From assembly GCA_009377635.1 (NCBI GenBank), contig WHTR01000009.1, forward strand, positions 5,645 through 37,914: a DNA stretch of 32,270 nt, written 5' to 3'. Of the stretch, positions 1-8,621 are shown piece by piece. The notes below the pieces were generated by a model. The model saw only the letters and a list, made by a program, of their open reading frames with translations, was not told where the DNA came from and made no database searches. Within the stretch, counting starts at the first letter, position 1. Each line of letters begins with the position of its first letter. The stretch comes from Chloroflexota bacterium. Lineage in GTDB: Bacteria > Chloroflexota > UBA6077 > SHYK01. The translations under genes were made by a program, and so were the position numbers.

Positions 1-51
1 GTGCCCGGACTGCTTGCACGCACGGGTCTGAAGTTGGAGGATTGCAGGTGA
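1..51 (+). CDS. C-terminal end of an upstream gene, cut by the window edge
   Basis: Frame 1 is open from the window edge to a TGA at 49-51 and gives a 16-residue tail ending LEDCR. Its stop overlaps the GTG start of the next gene in a GTGA tetranucleotide, the usual arrangement for translationally coupled genes. That overlap is the only support for it being a real gene end. The tail is too short to name a family. Confidence 0.4.
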   Translation: MPGLLARTGLKLEDCR

Positions 52-404
52 TCACGCTGACCGATACGGCCACACGCGAGTTACAGCGGCTGTTGGCCGA
101 TCAGGAGGATACGAACGTTACGCTGCGCGTGTTCGTGTCGCCGGGCGGTTGCTCCGGAATGAGCTACGGAATGGCGTTCGACGACGAGCAGCAGGAAGGC
201 GACCAGGTCATCGAGCACGACGGGGTCCGTGTGCGCGTCGACGAGATGAGCGCCATGTACCTCGGCGGATCCGAGATCGACTTCGTCAACCAGCTGATGG
301 GGGGTGGGTTCACGATCCACAACCCCAAAGCCGTTCGCAGCTGCGCGTGCGGACACTCATTCGACACGGGGGAAGACAGCGCCACTGCCAGGACGTGCAG
401 CTAG
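48..404 (+). CDS. IscA/HesB-family iron-sulfur cluster assembly protein
   Basis: This is an A-type Fe-S carrier or scaffold that would pass clusters to apo-proteins in the cytoplasm. The family signature is visible: a first Cys in GGCSGMSYGM near residue 35 and the C-terminal pair in SCACGHSF near residue 100, which together make the three-Cys cluster site. About 118 residues is normal for IscA/ErpA/SufA. A TTG at 42 is in frame, but it sits one base after GGAGG (36-40). The GTG at 48 has 7-nt spacing and overlaps the upstream stop, so I prefer 48. The short tail after the Cys pair is poorly conserved. Whether it is IscA, ErpA or SufA cannot be decided. Fe-S-dependent KorAB lies downstream. 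Confidence 0.9.
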   Translation: MITLTDTATRELQRLLADQEDTNVTLRVFVSPGGCSGMSYGMAFDDEQQEGDQVIEHDGVRVRVDEMSAMYLGGSEIDFVNQLMGGGFTIHNPKAVRSCACGHSFDTGEDSATARTCS

Positions 405-628
405 CGCTGCACGGTCCCGGCGACGGCGAAGGGCCGCCGATACCGTGCCATTGAACCCTCCAGTGGCCGGTTGCCTCTTGACCACGACAACTGAGTTGCG
501 CCTCTGCATCTCCCTACGCAAGCGTCCGGCGGCCTAGTGCGCCGTCAGGACGAGAACCACCACGCCCTTTGTCACGGACCGCTCGCACGTGTCAGGCGTG
601 CTCTGACGGGGGGAAACTGCGGAACGCA

Positions 629-637
629 TGCTACAAT
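629..637 (+). promoter_or_regulatory. Extended -10 promoter for korAB
   Basis: TGCTACAAT matches an extended -10 element (TGn followed by TACAAT at 632-637). No good -35 lies at the usual distance, as expected for extended -10 promoters. Transcription would begin near 643-645 and leave a leader of about 140 nt before the korA start. The rest of the 405-785 gap contains no credible gene. Confidence 0.45.
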
Positions 638-644
638 CTGCTAC

Positions 645-739
645 GGAAAATGCACCGATGCAGAGTTTTCCAAGCCCCGATAGGTCGGGGCGCCACCGGT
701 GCGTGAAATGAAGAACTCGTCAGAGCAGGAGAATTCTCC
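645..739 (+). promoter_or_regulatory. Structured 5' leader of korAB with alternative pairings
   Basis: The leader can form several helices. GGAAAA (645-650) pairs with TTTTCC (666-671), with TGCA at 651-654 and 659-662 extending the stem. CCCCGA (675-680) pairs with TCGGGG (685-690) across a TAGG loop. GGAGAATTCTCC (728-739) is a perfect palindrome. GCACCG (652-657) is also complementary to CGGTGC (697-702), so a long-range helix competes with the first hairpin. I do not recognise a known riboswitch class. A cis-acting RNA control element is an inference from pairing alone. Confidence 0.4.
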
Positions 740-785
740 AGCAGCGGCTTAGCGCGTAACCCGACCCATACCGAAGGAGTGGCCC

Positions 786-2558
786 GTGTCGTCGTCAGTA
801 GTGGTCAACAACCTCACGTTCAAGATGGGCGGTGAGGCAGGGCAGGGTGTGGAATCGAGTGGCGCTGGATTCTCCAAAGCGCTTGCCCGCGCTGGACTTC
901 ATGTGTACGGCCTGCAGGACTACATGTCGCGCATCCGCGGCGGACACAACTTCTTCCAGATCAGGGCCAGCGACCGTAATGTCCAGGCAACCGAGTCCGC
1001 CGTGCACCTGCTGCTGCCTCTCGACACGCTGACCGTGGAGGAGCACCTCCAGGAGGTTGTGCCCGGCGGCGCGGTGATCATGGACACGCCACTGAAGATC
1101 GACGACGCACGACTGCTCGACCGGGGAGTGAGTCCGGTTCGCGTCCCGCTGACGGAGATTGCTCAGCGCGAGGGTGGCAACAAGCTCATGATGAACACTG
1201 CCTCAGTCGCTGTTGCCGCCGGGATGACTGATATGCCCTTCGAGTTCATCGAGCAGATCATCCGAGAGAACTTTGGCGGGCGCAAGGGCCAGATGATCGC
1301 CGACGCCAACATCGCCGTCGCGCGGGCAGCGTACGACGAGGGCGCCCGCGAGTTCGGGCCCGACTTCGGCTGGAAGATCAAGCCTCTGCAAGCGAAGCCA
1401 CGCATGCTCATCCACGGGAATCAGGCGATCGCGTTCGGCGCCGCTGCAGCCGGCTGCCGCTGGATCTCGATGTACCCGATGACGCCGGCCACGTCGATCA
1501 CCGAGTGGTTGGCAGCACACCACAAGAAGCTGGGCATCGTCACGAAAGAGTGCGAGGACGAGATCTCGGCGATCCTCATGGCGATCGGCGCGGCGCACAC
1601 CGGCGTCCGGGCCATGACGGCCACGTCGGGCGGCGGATTCTCCCTGATGGTCGAGGCCGTGGGCCTCGCCGGAATGACCGAGACGCCTCTCGTGATCGTC
1701 GACGCTCAGCGGGCCGGACCATCCACGGGCCTGCCGACCCGCCATGAGCAGTCAGACCTCCAGTTTGCCCTGCACTGCTCGCAGGGGGAATTCCCCCGCA
1801 TCGTGCTGACGCCGGGGACCATCGAGGAGTGCTTCAACGCGGGGTGGCGAGCGTTCAACCTTGCCGAGAAGTACCAGTGTCCGGTGTTCATCCTCACGGA
1901 CATGAACCAGTCAACCGCGATCCGCGCGATAGACCCCGATGCATTCGACCTCGGCTCGGTGCAGATCGAGCGCGGGGAGCTGCTAACGGACGAGGAGCTC
2001 GACGCACTCACCGAGCCGTATCTGCGCCACAAGGTCACGTCGTCCGGCATCTCGCCGCGCGCTGTGCCAGGTCACCCGAACGCAATCATCCTGACGACCA
2101 GCGACGAGCACTACGAGAACGGCCAGGCAGTCGAGGAAGCGCCCGCGCGCATCGCGCAGATGGAGAAGCGCATGCGGAAGCTCCAGCTCGCGGCGAGCGA
2201 CATTCGTCCGCCCCTCCCCGAGGGGCCCGAGGATGCCGACCTGACCCTTGTCGGATGGGGGAGCACGTACGGACCCATCCATGAGGCGCGACAGCTTCTC
2301 GAGGCGGACGGCATTCGCGTCAACCATGTGCACTACCACGAGGTGTGGCCGTTCCCGACCGCTGCAACGGAGGCACTGCTCGGGGGCGCCCGACGGGTGG
2401 TTGACATCGAGAACAACTACACGGGCCAGCTCGCCCTCGTGATTCGCATGATGACCGGGATCAACATTCCCAACAAGATTCTGAAGTACGACGGCCGGCC
2501 TTTCACGGGCGACGAGATCGTCCGGAAGGTCCAGGAAGGAGTACTGGCACGTGTCTGA
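786..2558 (+). CDS. korA: 2-oxoacid:ferredoxin oxidoreductase, fused gamma-alpha subunit
   Basis: With the beta subunit this enzyme oxidatively decarboxylates a 2-oxoacid to an acyl-CoA and passes the electrons to ferredoxin. The first ~190 residues are the gamma domain (GGEAGQGVESSG, then SRIRGGHNFFQIR). Residues ~205-460 are the alpha pyrimidine-binding domain with YPMTPATSITEWL, a conserved Glu in ECEDEISA, and ATSGGGFSLM. The tail is the transketolase-C-like domain. At 590 aa it matches the fused form common in Chloroflexota, Actinobacteria and others. The GTG start at 786 has GGAG at 776-779 with 6-nt spacing. It overlaps korB by 8 nt. 2-Oxoglutarate is the likeliest substrate by family resemblance, but pyruvate or another 2-oxoacid is not excluded. 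Confidence 0.9.
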   Translation: MSSSVVVNNLTFKMGGEAGQGVESSGAGFSKALARAGLHVYGLQDYMSRIRGGHNFFQIRASDRNVQATESAVHLLLPLDTLTVEEHLQEVVPGGAVIMDTPLKIDDARLLDRGVSPVRVPLTEIAQREGGNKLMMNTASVAVAAGMTDMPFEFIEQIIRENFGGRKGQMIADANIAVARAAYDEGAREFGPDFGWKIKPLQAKPRMLIHGNQAIAFGAAAAGCRWISMYPMTPATSITEWLAAHHKKLGIVTKECEDEISAILMAIGAAHTGVRAMTATSGGGFSLMVEAVGLAGMTETPLVIVDAQRAGPSTGLPTRHEQSDLQFALHCSQGEFPRIVLTPGTIEECFNAGWRAFNLAEKYQCPVFILTDMNQSTAIRAIDPDAFDLGSVQIERGELLTDEELDALTEPYLRHKVTSSGISPRAVPGHPNAIILTTSDEHYENGQAVEEAPARIAQMEKRMRKLQLAASDIRPPLPEGPEDADLTLVGWGSTYGPIHEARQLLEADGIRVNHVHYHEVWPFPTAATEALLGGARRVVDIENNYTGQLALVIRMMTGINIPNKILKYDGRPFTGDEIVRKVQEGVLARV

Positions 2559-3420
2559 CATGAAGCTCTTCACCAGCGACGAGAAGCCCACCTGGTGCCC
2601 GGCCTGCGGAGACTTCGGGATTCTGGCCTCCCTGAAGCAGGCCTTCGCGGGGCTCGATCTGTCCCCCCACGATGTATTGCTGGTATCGGGGATCGGGTGC
2701 GGGAGCAAGATGCCCTACTACATGCGAGCGAACGGGTACGACGCTCTTCACGGCCGAGCCGTGCCCGTAGCGACGGGGGCGCGGCTCGGCAATCACGACC
2801 TGAGGATCGTAGTGATCAGCGGTGACGGCGACGGGTACGGGATCGGCGGCAACCATTTCATGCATGTGATTCGGCGGAACCCCGACCTCACCCACGTCGT
2901 CCAGAACAACCAGGTCTACGGTCTGACCAAGGGCCAGTACTCACCAACCAGCGACAAGGGGTACATCAGCGGTACCTCGCCCGACGGGGCGATCGAGATG
3001 CAGATCAACCCCATTGCCCTGGCCATGGCCAGCGGGGCAACCTTCGTCAGCCGGGGATTCGCCGGCGATCCCAAGCACCTGACGCAGCTCCTCATGAAGG
3101 CAGTCCGACACCGGGGCTACGCGCTCGTCGACGTGCTGCAACCGTGCGTAACCTACAACAAGGTCAATACCTACGACTGGTATCGCGGACGGGTCTACAA
3201 GATCGACGACGAGTCCGGCTACGACCCGAGCGACTACGACGCAGCCTGGGGTCGAGCCAAGGAGTGGGAGGAGCGGATCCCCATTGGCGTGATCTATCAG
3301 GAGGAGGGTCGGCCGACCTACGAGGAGCAGGTCCCGGAGCTGCAAGCCGGCCCGCTCTTCAGGCAGCCGGTCGAGCGCCCACGCGAGCTGCTCGAGTCCA
3401 TCAAGCGCGAGTTCATCTAG
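2551..3420 (+). CDS. korB: 2-oxoacid:ferredoxin oxidoreductase, beta subunit (TPP-binding)
   Basis: This is the catalytic beta subunit that binds thiamine diphosphate and, in this family, a [4Fe-4S] cluster. Visible signatures are WCPACGDFGIL near residue 14, a Cys in SGIGCGSKMPYY, and the TPP/Mg motif that starts GDGDGYGIGGNHF and ends NNQVYGLTKGQ. Length 289 aa is normal. The GTG start at 2551 follows AGGAAGGAG (2533-2541) and overlaps the korA stop, so the two are one translationally coupled operon. No dedicated ferredoxin or delta subunit follows. Its TAG stop shares the palindromic CTAG at 3417-3420 with the convergent moeA stop, leaving no room for a terminator between them. Confidence 0.9.
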   Translation: MSDMKLFTSDEKPTWCPACGDFGILASLKQAFAGLDLSPHDVLLVSGIGCGSKMPYYMRANGYDALHGRAVPVATGARLGNHDLRIVVISGDGDGYGIGGNHFMHVIRRNPDLTHVVQNNQVYGLTKGQYSPTSDKGYISGTSPDGAIEMQINPIALAMASGATFVSRGFAGDPKHLTQLLMKAVRHRGYALVDVLQPCVTYNKVNTYDWYRGRVYKIDDESGYDPSDYDAAWGRAKEWEERIPIGVIYQEEGRPTYEEQVPELQAGPLFRQPVERPRELLESIKREFI

Positions 3421-4625
3421 AGCACGGGACCAGTCAGGATCGCGGGAAGCCGCTGACCGGCCACGACGGTCCCCGACCCGGGCTGGATGATGACCATTCC
3501 GTTGTGGCCAACCATGGACATCAGCCGGCTGGAGAGCTGGAGGCCGGTGCTCCTGGCCACCAATCGCCCATCCACCCAGCGAACCATCACGCGGTGGTAC
3601 TCAAGGCGGTCACCGGCGAGCCGGAAGTCGTGCTCCAACTCAACCTCGACGCGTGGCCGCTCCGACTGCGCATCGCCCTGCATAATCCGAAGGGCAGGAC
3701 GGACGAAGACCTCGAACGTAACGAGGGAGGAGACCGGATTGCCGGGCAGTCCGAATGCCACGCGCTCGCCGATCTCTGCGAAGGTGAGAGGCATCCCCGG
3801 CCGGAAGGCGATGCGCCCGAAGTGGACCTTGCCCAGCTCTTCGAGAGCCGGCTTGATGTAGTCCCGATCGCCGACGGAGACACCACCGGACGTCAGCAGC
3901 ACGTCGGCCGACTCGATTCCCTGGCGCACCAGACGCGACTGCAGGACACGGTCATCGCGCGCGTGTCCGACCGAGACGGCGATCCCACCCGCTTCGCGCA
4001 CAGCAGACATCAGTGCATAGCGGTTGCTGTCGCGGACGGCCCCTGGCGGCACCGGCTCCCACGGCTCAACGATCTCGTCACCGGTGGACAGGACGGCTAC
4101 GACCGGCCGCCGATAGCAGGAAACCTCGGTGAAGCCGAGGGTCATCAGCAGGCCGATGTCCGCTGGTCCGAGCGCCGTGCCCCGCCGCAGAACCACGTCG
4201 CCTCGCGCCACATCGACACCGATAGGACGGATGTTCTCTCCCGACCGGACGCCCCGCTCCACGACCATGCGCCCGTCCTGCACTGCGGTGTGCTCGATCA
4301 TTACGACCGCGTCAGCCCCGTCCGGAACGGGTGCACCGGTCATGATGCGCGCCACCGTGCCGGGCTGGATGGAAGACTGACCTACCGCTCCCGCCGTGAT
4401 CTCGTGGACGACCTGGCGCGTGGGAGACGTATCGACCGCGATGACGGCGAAGCCGTCGACGGTGGAGGCACGGAAGGGAGGAACATCTTCTGGGGAGACG
4501 ACGTCTTCAGCCAGCAGCCGCCCGTCAGCATCGGTAGTTGCAACCGGCTCAGCGGGAAGCGGCCGAACGACGGATTTGACGATGGCCAGCGCCTCGTCAG
4601 CGGAGATCATGTCATAGCGGCTCAT
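3417..4625 (-). CDS. moeA: Molybdopterin molybdenumtransferase MoeA
   Basis: MoeA inserts molybdate into adenylylated molybdopterin, the last common step of Mo-cofactor synthesis. The family pattern is clear: an N-terminal MISADEALAIV segment, PPFRASTVDGFAV, the GAPVPDGADAVVMIE segment, then the MoCF-binding domain with LSTGDEIVEP, LLTSGGVSVGDRDYI and FGLPGNPVSSLVTFE, and a C-terminal beta domain. It is 402 aa from ATG 4625, which lies behind an AGAGGG. A longer frame reaches 4778, but the extension is low-complexity Arg/Ser and runs into hemQ, so I reject it. It starts 16 nt after hemQ ends, so the two are probably co-transcribed. Another Mo-cofactor-type gene is at 13406. Confidence 0.92.
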   Translation of the reverse strand: MSRYDMISADEALAIVKSVVRPLPAEPVATTDADGRLLAEDVVSPEDVPPFRASTVDGFAVIAVDTSPTRQVVHEITAGAVGQSSIQPGTVARIMTGAPVPDGADAVVMIEHTAVQDGRMVVERGVRSGENIRPIGVDVARGDVVLRRGTALGPADIGLLMTLGFTEVSCYRRPVVAVLSTGDEIVEPWEPVPPGAVRDSNRYALMSAVREAGGIAVSVGHARDDRVLQSRLVRQGIESADVLLTSGGVSVGDRDYIKPALEELGKVHFGRIAFRPGMPLTFAEIGERVAFGLPGNPVSSLVTFEVFVRPALRIMQGDAQSERPRVEVELEHDFRLAGDRLEYHRVMVRWVDGRLVARSTGLQLSSRLMSMVGHNGMVIIQPGSGTVVAGQRLPAILTGPVL

Positions 4626-4641
4626 CGGCGAAACCCTCTGC

Positions 4642-5379
4642 TCAGACCGGTACGCGCGCGCGTTCTTCTCGGCACAACGAATCCAGGATCTCGCGGATCG
4701 GGGTGAGGACGCACGTGAAGATGGGCGTGTCCCGCAGAGTGAACGAGCTCGCCTCCGTCTCACGAAGCTCCTGGACAAGGTCGAGGAAGTCGCCCGGAAA
4801 GTCCGTCTCGAAGGCGAGGACGAACTCCTGATCGTCGAGGCCGAAAGAATAGGTTGTGTTGATCTTCACGGTCGGATACTTGTGGCCCATCGCTATGTGG
4901 GCGTTCATCATGCGCTGGCGCTCCGGGTAGGGCAGCGTGTACCAGGCCCGCGTTTTCACGAACGGATACACAAAGAGGTATCGGGCGTTTCCGGGGGCGA
5001 CGAGGAGGCGCGTCCCTTCCTGGTCCGGATGGGTATGCTCCGATACGTACGTCGAGTGTTTCGTCATCGAGAGGTACGAGTAGGCCGTCTCCAGGTAGGC
5101 GCCTAAGTCGGATGAACAAATGTCCGACGCGAGATCCTGGAAGTCGTTAAGCTGCTCGCTCACCTGCCAGATCATGAAGTCGCAGTCGCCGCGCGTGCCC
5201 AGCGTCGAGTACGTCCGGAGCAAGATGCGCTGCGCCCAGCGGTCGATCTGCTCCTTGAACTCCTCTCGCGCGTCTGAGCGCGCTTGCGCCGGGAGGCGCC
5301 GCCAGGCAGGGTCGACCCGATAGAAGGCGAATCGCACGTACTGGCGTCGCTCACGTGTCCTGGGCGTCGGCTGGCTCAC
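4642..5379 (-). CDS. hemQ: HemQ-like coproheme decarboxylase (chlorite dismutase family)
   Basis: HemQ performs the last step of the coproporphyrin-dependent haem pathway, converting Fe-coproporphyrin III to protohaem. At 245 aa the length fits the family. Recognisable blocks are RYLFVYPFVKTRAWYTLP (the Tyr of YPF is the expected redox Tyr), PERQRMMNAHIAMGHKYP with a His in the position of the proximal haem ligand, and the strongly conserved SFGLDDQEFVLAFE. The distal Arg of true chlorite dismutases is not evident, so HemQ is the better call. The GTG start at 5379 is preceded by GGGAG. The string CSSDL inside the protein resembles adapter read-through, but its DNA (TGTTCATCCGACTT) is not adapter sequence. 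It is divergent from the gamma-CA gene. Confidence 0.85.
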   Translation of the reverse strand: MSQPTPRTRERRQYVRFAFYRVDPAWRRLPAQARSDAREEFKEQIDRWAQRILLRTYSTLGTRGDCDFMIWQVSEQLNDFQDLASDICSSDLGAYLETAYSYLSMTKHSTYVSEHTHPDQEGTRLLVAPGNARYLFVYPFVKTRAWYTLPYPERQRMMNAHIAMGHKYPTVKINTTYSFGLDDQEFVLAFETDFPGDFLDLVQELRETEASSFTLRDTPIFTCVLTPIREILDSLCREERARVPV

Positions 5380-5553
5380 GTCCTACTCCCTCGGGCCCAT
5401 CTCACACGTTCAGCTGCGCGCGCCGCCCAACGTATTGTGGACGGCACTGACCGGCCGCGGTATTGTACCATCGTCCCAGGCCCAAGCCGGTCCCGGTCGT
5501 TCTCGGACGCTGTTCGGGGCCGCGCGATGTGCACCTGCTTCAAAGGAGATCGG

Positions 5554-6087
5554 GTGATCGTCGAATGGAAGGGAAATCGCCCCCGCGTCGCCGAAGGCGC
5601 ATTTGTCGCGCCGAACGCCGTGCTCGTCGGCGACGTGACGATTGAGGATGGGGCGAGCATCTGGTACGGGGCCGTCCTTCGGGGCGACTTCGGGAGCATC
5701 CGCATCGGCCGCGGAGCGAATGTCCAGGACAACGTCGTCGTCCACACATCGGCGGAGCACTCCACCGTCGTCGGTGAGAGCAGCACGATCGGCCACGGCG
5801 CAGTCCTGGAGGCGTGCGTGGTTGAGCGAGGCGCCGTCGTGGGCATGAACGCCGTCGTCATGCAGGGAGCGACGGTCGGCGAGGAGGCGATGGTCGCAGC
5901 GGGCGCCATCGTGTCGGAGAACATGCGAATCCCGCCGCGCAACCTGGCTGCTGGAATCCCAGCCGTTCTCAAGAAGGAGCTCTCGGGGCGCTCGCTGGAG
6001 TGGGTCCGAATGGCCGCGCCAGACTACCAGCAGCTCGCAGCCTCGTACCTCGCGCAGCACCTCGGCGATCCGGCGGCCGAACCGTAG
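5554..6087 (+). CDS. Gamma-carbonic-anhydrase-like hexapeptide-repeat protein
   Basis: This is a left-handed beta-helix protein of the gamma-CA (CamH/YrdA/PaaY-like) family, normally a trimer with metal at subunit interfaces. It is 177 aa with hexapeptide repeats throughout. The Gln/Asp of NVQDNVVVH and its His, and the His of TIGHGAV, occupy the expected metal and active-site positions. The third metal-binding His, five residues after the second, is Glu (GHGAVLEAC). Carbonic anhydrase activity is therefore uncertain; metal binding by His/His/Glu is possible. Start GTG 5554 has AAAGGAG at 5542-5548 and 5-nt spacing. Reading further upstream gives a poor N-terminus. The gene is monocistronic, facing the convergent Nudix remnant. 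Confidence 0.85.
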   Translation: MIVEWKGNRPRVAEGAFVAPNAVLVGDVTIEDGASIWYGAVLRGDFGSIRIGRGANVQDNVVVHTSAEHSTVVGESSTIGHGAVLEACVVERGAVVGMNAVVMQGATVGEEAMVAAGAIVSENMRIPPRNLAAGIPAVLKKELSGRSLEWVRMAAPDYQQLAASYLAQHLGDPAAEP

Positions 6088-6178
6088 CTCCGTGGAACCG
6101 GGGCCGATGTGGACGCACGGTCTGGGTGCGACGACGCGCCGGACCAGCGCGGCCTCGTGGATCACCTCGGACGTCGTG

Positions 6179-6997
6179 CTACCAGACCCCCTCGAGCTCC
6201 CTCGGCAAGAAGGGAACGATTCGCCCGTTCACGTCGCTCGTCTGCGGCATCACAGAGATTACCCGCTTCGTTCGAGCGAAGGCGAACAGGTCCTCGAGGC
6301 TTTGATGGGGAGCAAGTCGACGCAGGTGATTGGCGGTCGCGAAGTGGAGCGAAAACGCGCGCTCCCGTGACTGCTCGAGCGCGCGCGCAGGCGCAATCCA
6401 CACGCCCTCTGCCATCTCGAACGGGCTCGGCGTGGCCTCCTCGCCCGTGGGCAATTCGGCGAGGAAGAAGCGCGTATCGAACCGTTGCGGGAGCGCCTCC
6501 GGCGTAATCCAATGGGAGTAGTACACGAGCCGATCGAGGCCGAGCGTCATCCTCATCTCGGCCATGAGTTCGGCGAACCCCCGGCCCTGCTCGACGTCGA
6601 GCCGTCGCTGCCGCAGGAGGCCCAGACGTTCGTCGGCAGGTGAGGAGCGGAGCGCCGGGTCGGAGGTAGATTCCAACCCGAGAAGCACTCCGGCCTCCTC
6701 GAACAGCTCCCTGGCGGCGGCGAAAAAGTACGCCAAACTCTCTTGCGGCGTCCCCGCCGGTCCGCTCGACGCGCGCGCCAGCTCAGCGTGCGCGCGTTCG
6801 GGGCCGAAGTCAGGGGAGAGGTCCGCGACGTCCGAGACTCGATCGTCGGACCGCAGAGTGCCGCCGGGGAAGACCTACAGGTCCGCGAGCACCGGACTCT
6901 GCGCGCTGCGCCGCAGGAGGTAGGTTTCCCAGCCCGAACTGCCGTCGGATCCGGGCCGAACGAGCACAACGGTCGAGGCAGGGCGGGCTTCGAGCAT
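6179..6997 (-). pseudogene. Nudix hydrolase (NUDT19-like) interrupted by an in-frame amber codon
   Basis: Read from ATG 6997, the frame gives a plausible 272-residue Nudix protein broken only by a TAG at 6875-6877. The stop lies in ADL*VFPGGTLRSDD, where relatives carry an aromatic residue before VFPGG, so a single TAC or TAT to TAG change explains it. Downstream the Nudix box continues as AAARELFEEAGVLLG, with the long insert between FPGG and REL typical of NUDT19-type proteins. The last start that avoids the stop, near 6736 (TTG), would lose FPGG and the first Gly of the box. I see no frameshift elsewhere. It lies 49 bp downstream of the sigma factor, same strand. Confidence 0.75.
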
Positions 6998-7046
6998 CAC
7001 GGGAGCAGCTACCCGCTACACATGCCACGGGTGTTCGCGACCGGCA

Positions 7047-8621
7047 TCACTGCAGGAATTCACGAAGCGGTGCGGCCAGGCTGGGATTGCGGAGCATCTT
7101 GAGCGCTTCCTCCTCGATCTGCCTGATCCGCTCGCGCGTCACGCTGAACTCACGCCCGACCTCCTCAAGCGTGCGCGCACGGCCGTCGGCCAATCCGAAG
7201 CGGAGCTCCAGGATTCGGGCCTCGCGGTCCGGGACCTGATGAAGCAGCCGCCGGACATGCTCCTTGAGCAGCTGGTAGACCGCCATGTCCACGGGCTGGA
7301 CTGCGTTCCTATCTTCGATGATATCGCTCAGCTGGCTATCCAGCTCGTCCCCAATCGGCATCTCCAGAGACATCGGCTGGCGCGTGACACCGCGGGCGTG
7401 GACGACGCGTGACGCAGCCCGGTCAACGTCGACGCGAAGCTCGGCCGGAAGCTCCTCCGGGCGGCGAAGCATCTGGGATTCGAGAATGCGCGCTCGCCGC
7501 GCCGGGTCAGGCCAGTCTTCCGGATCGATGTCGGGGCAGATCCGGGCGATGAGCGCTGCCTCGGTTTTGCCGTCGAGCAGTCCAATGGTCAACGCAATCT
7601 CCGCTGGGCTGGGCTCTCGGCCGAGGCGCTGCGTGAGATCGACGGACACATGCCCGAGCCGTCCCACCATCTCGACCATATGCACTGGCACCCGAATCGT
7701 ACGCGAGTGATCTGCGATAGAGCGGCCGACGGCCTGGCGGATCCACCACGTCGCATAGGTGCTGAACTTGAAGCCAAGTCGGTGGTCGAACTTTCCGACG
7801 GCGCGCATGAGGCCCAGGTTTCCCTCCTGGATCAGGTCCAGGAGGGACATCCCCCTGCCAACGTACTTCTTTGCAATGCTCACAACGAGACGCAGGTTCG
7901 CCTCGATGAGCTGCCGCTGAGCGGCGCCGGCTCGCCGCTCAACTGCGGCGAAATGCTCGGCGACCTCCTCCGCGCGCTCGCGGCACGCACCGAGGACTAC
8001 ATCCGGACCCGGCAGCGTCTCGATATCGGGCGTCGCCATGAGGCCGCACACGACATTCGGAAGCAGGCGCGTTGCGATTGAGAAGGCGGTGATTCTGGCC
8101 ACGGCGTCCGCGTCTCCGACCTCGAGCCGCTCCGCGACGGCGGAGACGGTCATCACATCGAGGCGGTAGTCGACCAGCTCGCGAAGGCCCGGATCCCGCA
8201 CCAGCGAGGCCACAGTCGTTCTGTCCAGTACTGCCAACGCCGCGACCGCCGACGTGACGTCGATATGCTCGAGTACCCGACGGTAGACGGACTCTGCCAC
8301 GGCAGCGTCGTCCGCAGTATCACCTGCCCTGGCGAGCTCAGTCCGCAGCTGCGTCAGCAGCACGGCCTCTTCGAGCCGACAAGCCAACCGTTTCTCGTCA
8401 GTGGCCGTGAGGAGCGGCACCTGATGGATCTCATTGAGGTACATGCGAACCGGATCGTCGATCGGCTCGCCGTCGTGTTCGAGATCCTCCGGACGGGATT
8501 CGGACGGTGCCGGGCGAGCTCGAGCCGAGTGATCGAGCCAGTGAGTACTGCTCTCCTCCCCGAAACCGCCCGGGAGGAACGGGTACGGATCTTCCAACGA
8601 GGATTGTTGCGTTTCCCGCAT
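7047..8621 (-). CDS. Sigma-70 family RNA polymerase sigma factor (SigA/RpoD-like)
   Basis: This primary-type sigma factor of ~524 aa has region 1.2 ([17 protein letters not shown]), region 2 ([38 protein letters not shown]), a region 3 and a region 4 helix-turn-helix ([20 protein letters not shown]). The -10 and -35 recognition helices look like those of housekeeping sigma factors. About 45 residues rich in charge and Pro are inserted between region 3.1 and the [14 protein letters not shown] linker. The segment between regions 1.2 and 2.1 is also long. ATG 8621 has GGGAGGG five bases upstream. A GTG at 8657 would add 12 residues without such a site. Whether it is the sole primary sigma or a group 2 paralogue cannot be decided. 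Confidence 0.9.
   Translation of the reverse strand: MRETQQSSLEDPYPFLPGGFGEESSTHWLDHSARARPAPSESRPEDLEHDGEPIDDPVRMYLNEIHQVPLLTATDEKRLACRLEEAVLLTQLRTELARAGDTADDAAVAESVYRRVLEHIDVTSAVAALAVLDRTTVASLVRDPGLRELVDYRLDVMTVSAVAERLEVGDADAVARITAFSIATRLLPNVVCGLMATPDIETLPGPDVVLGACRERAEEVAEHFAAVERRAGAAQRQLIEANLRLVVSIAKKYVGRGMSLLDLIQEGNLGLMRAVGKFDHRLGFKFSTYATWWIRQAVGRSIADHSRTIRVPVHMVEMVGRLGHVSVDLTQRLGREPSPAEIALTIGLLDGKTEAALIARICPDIDPEDWPDPARRARILESQMLRRPEELPAELRVDVDRAASRVVHARGVTRQPMSLEMPIGDELDSQLSDIIEDRNAVQPVDMAVYQLLKEHVRRLLHQVPDREARILELRFGLADGRARTLEEVGREFSVTRERIRQIEEEALKMLRNPSLAAPLREFLQ

Noticed and set aside
603-637. CTGACG at 603-608 as the -35 for the korAB promoter.
   Set aside because: The spacing to TACAAT is 23 bp, too long; the extended -10 is the better explanation.
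3144-4706. A long plus-strand open frame (520 codons) across the korB end and moeA.
   Set aside because: It is antisense to moeA, has no domain pattern, and GC-rich DNA commonly gives such long shadows.
5095-5125. CSSDL string in the HemQ protein, which often marks Illumina adapter read-through.
   Set aside because: The DNA encoding it (TGTTCATCCGACTT) is not adapter sequence, and the surrounding protein aligns as a continuous HemQ domain.
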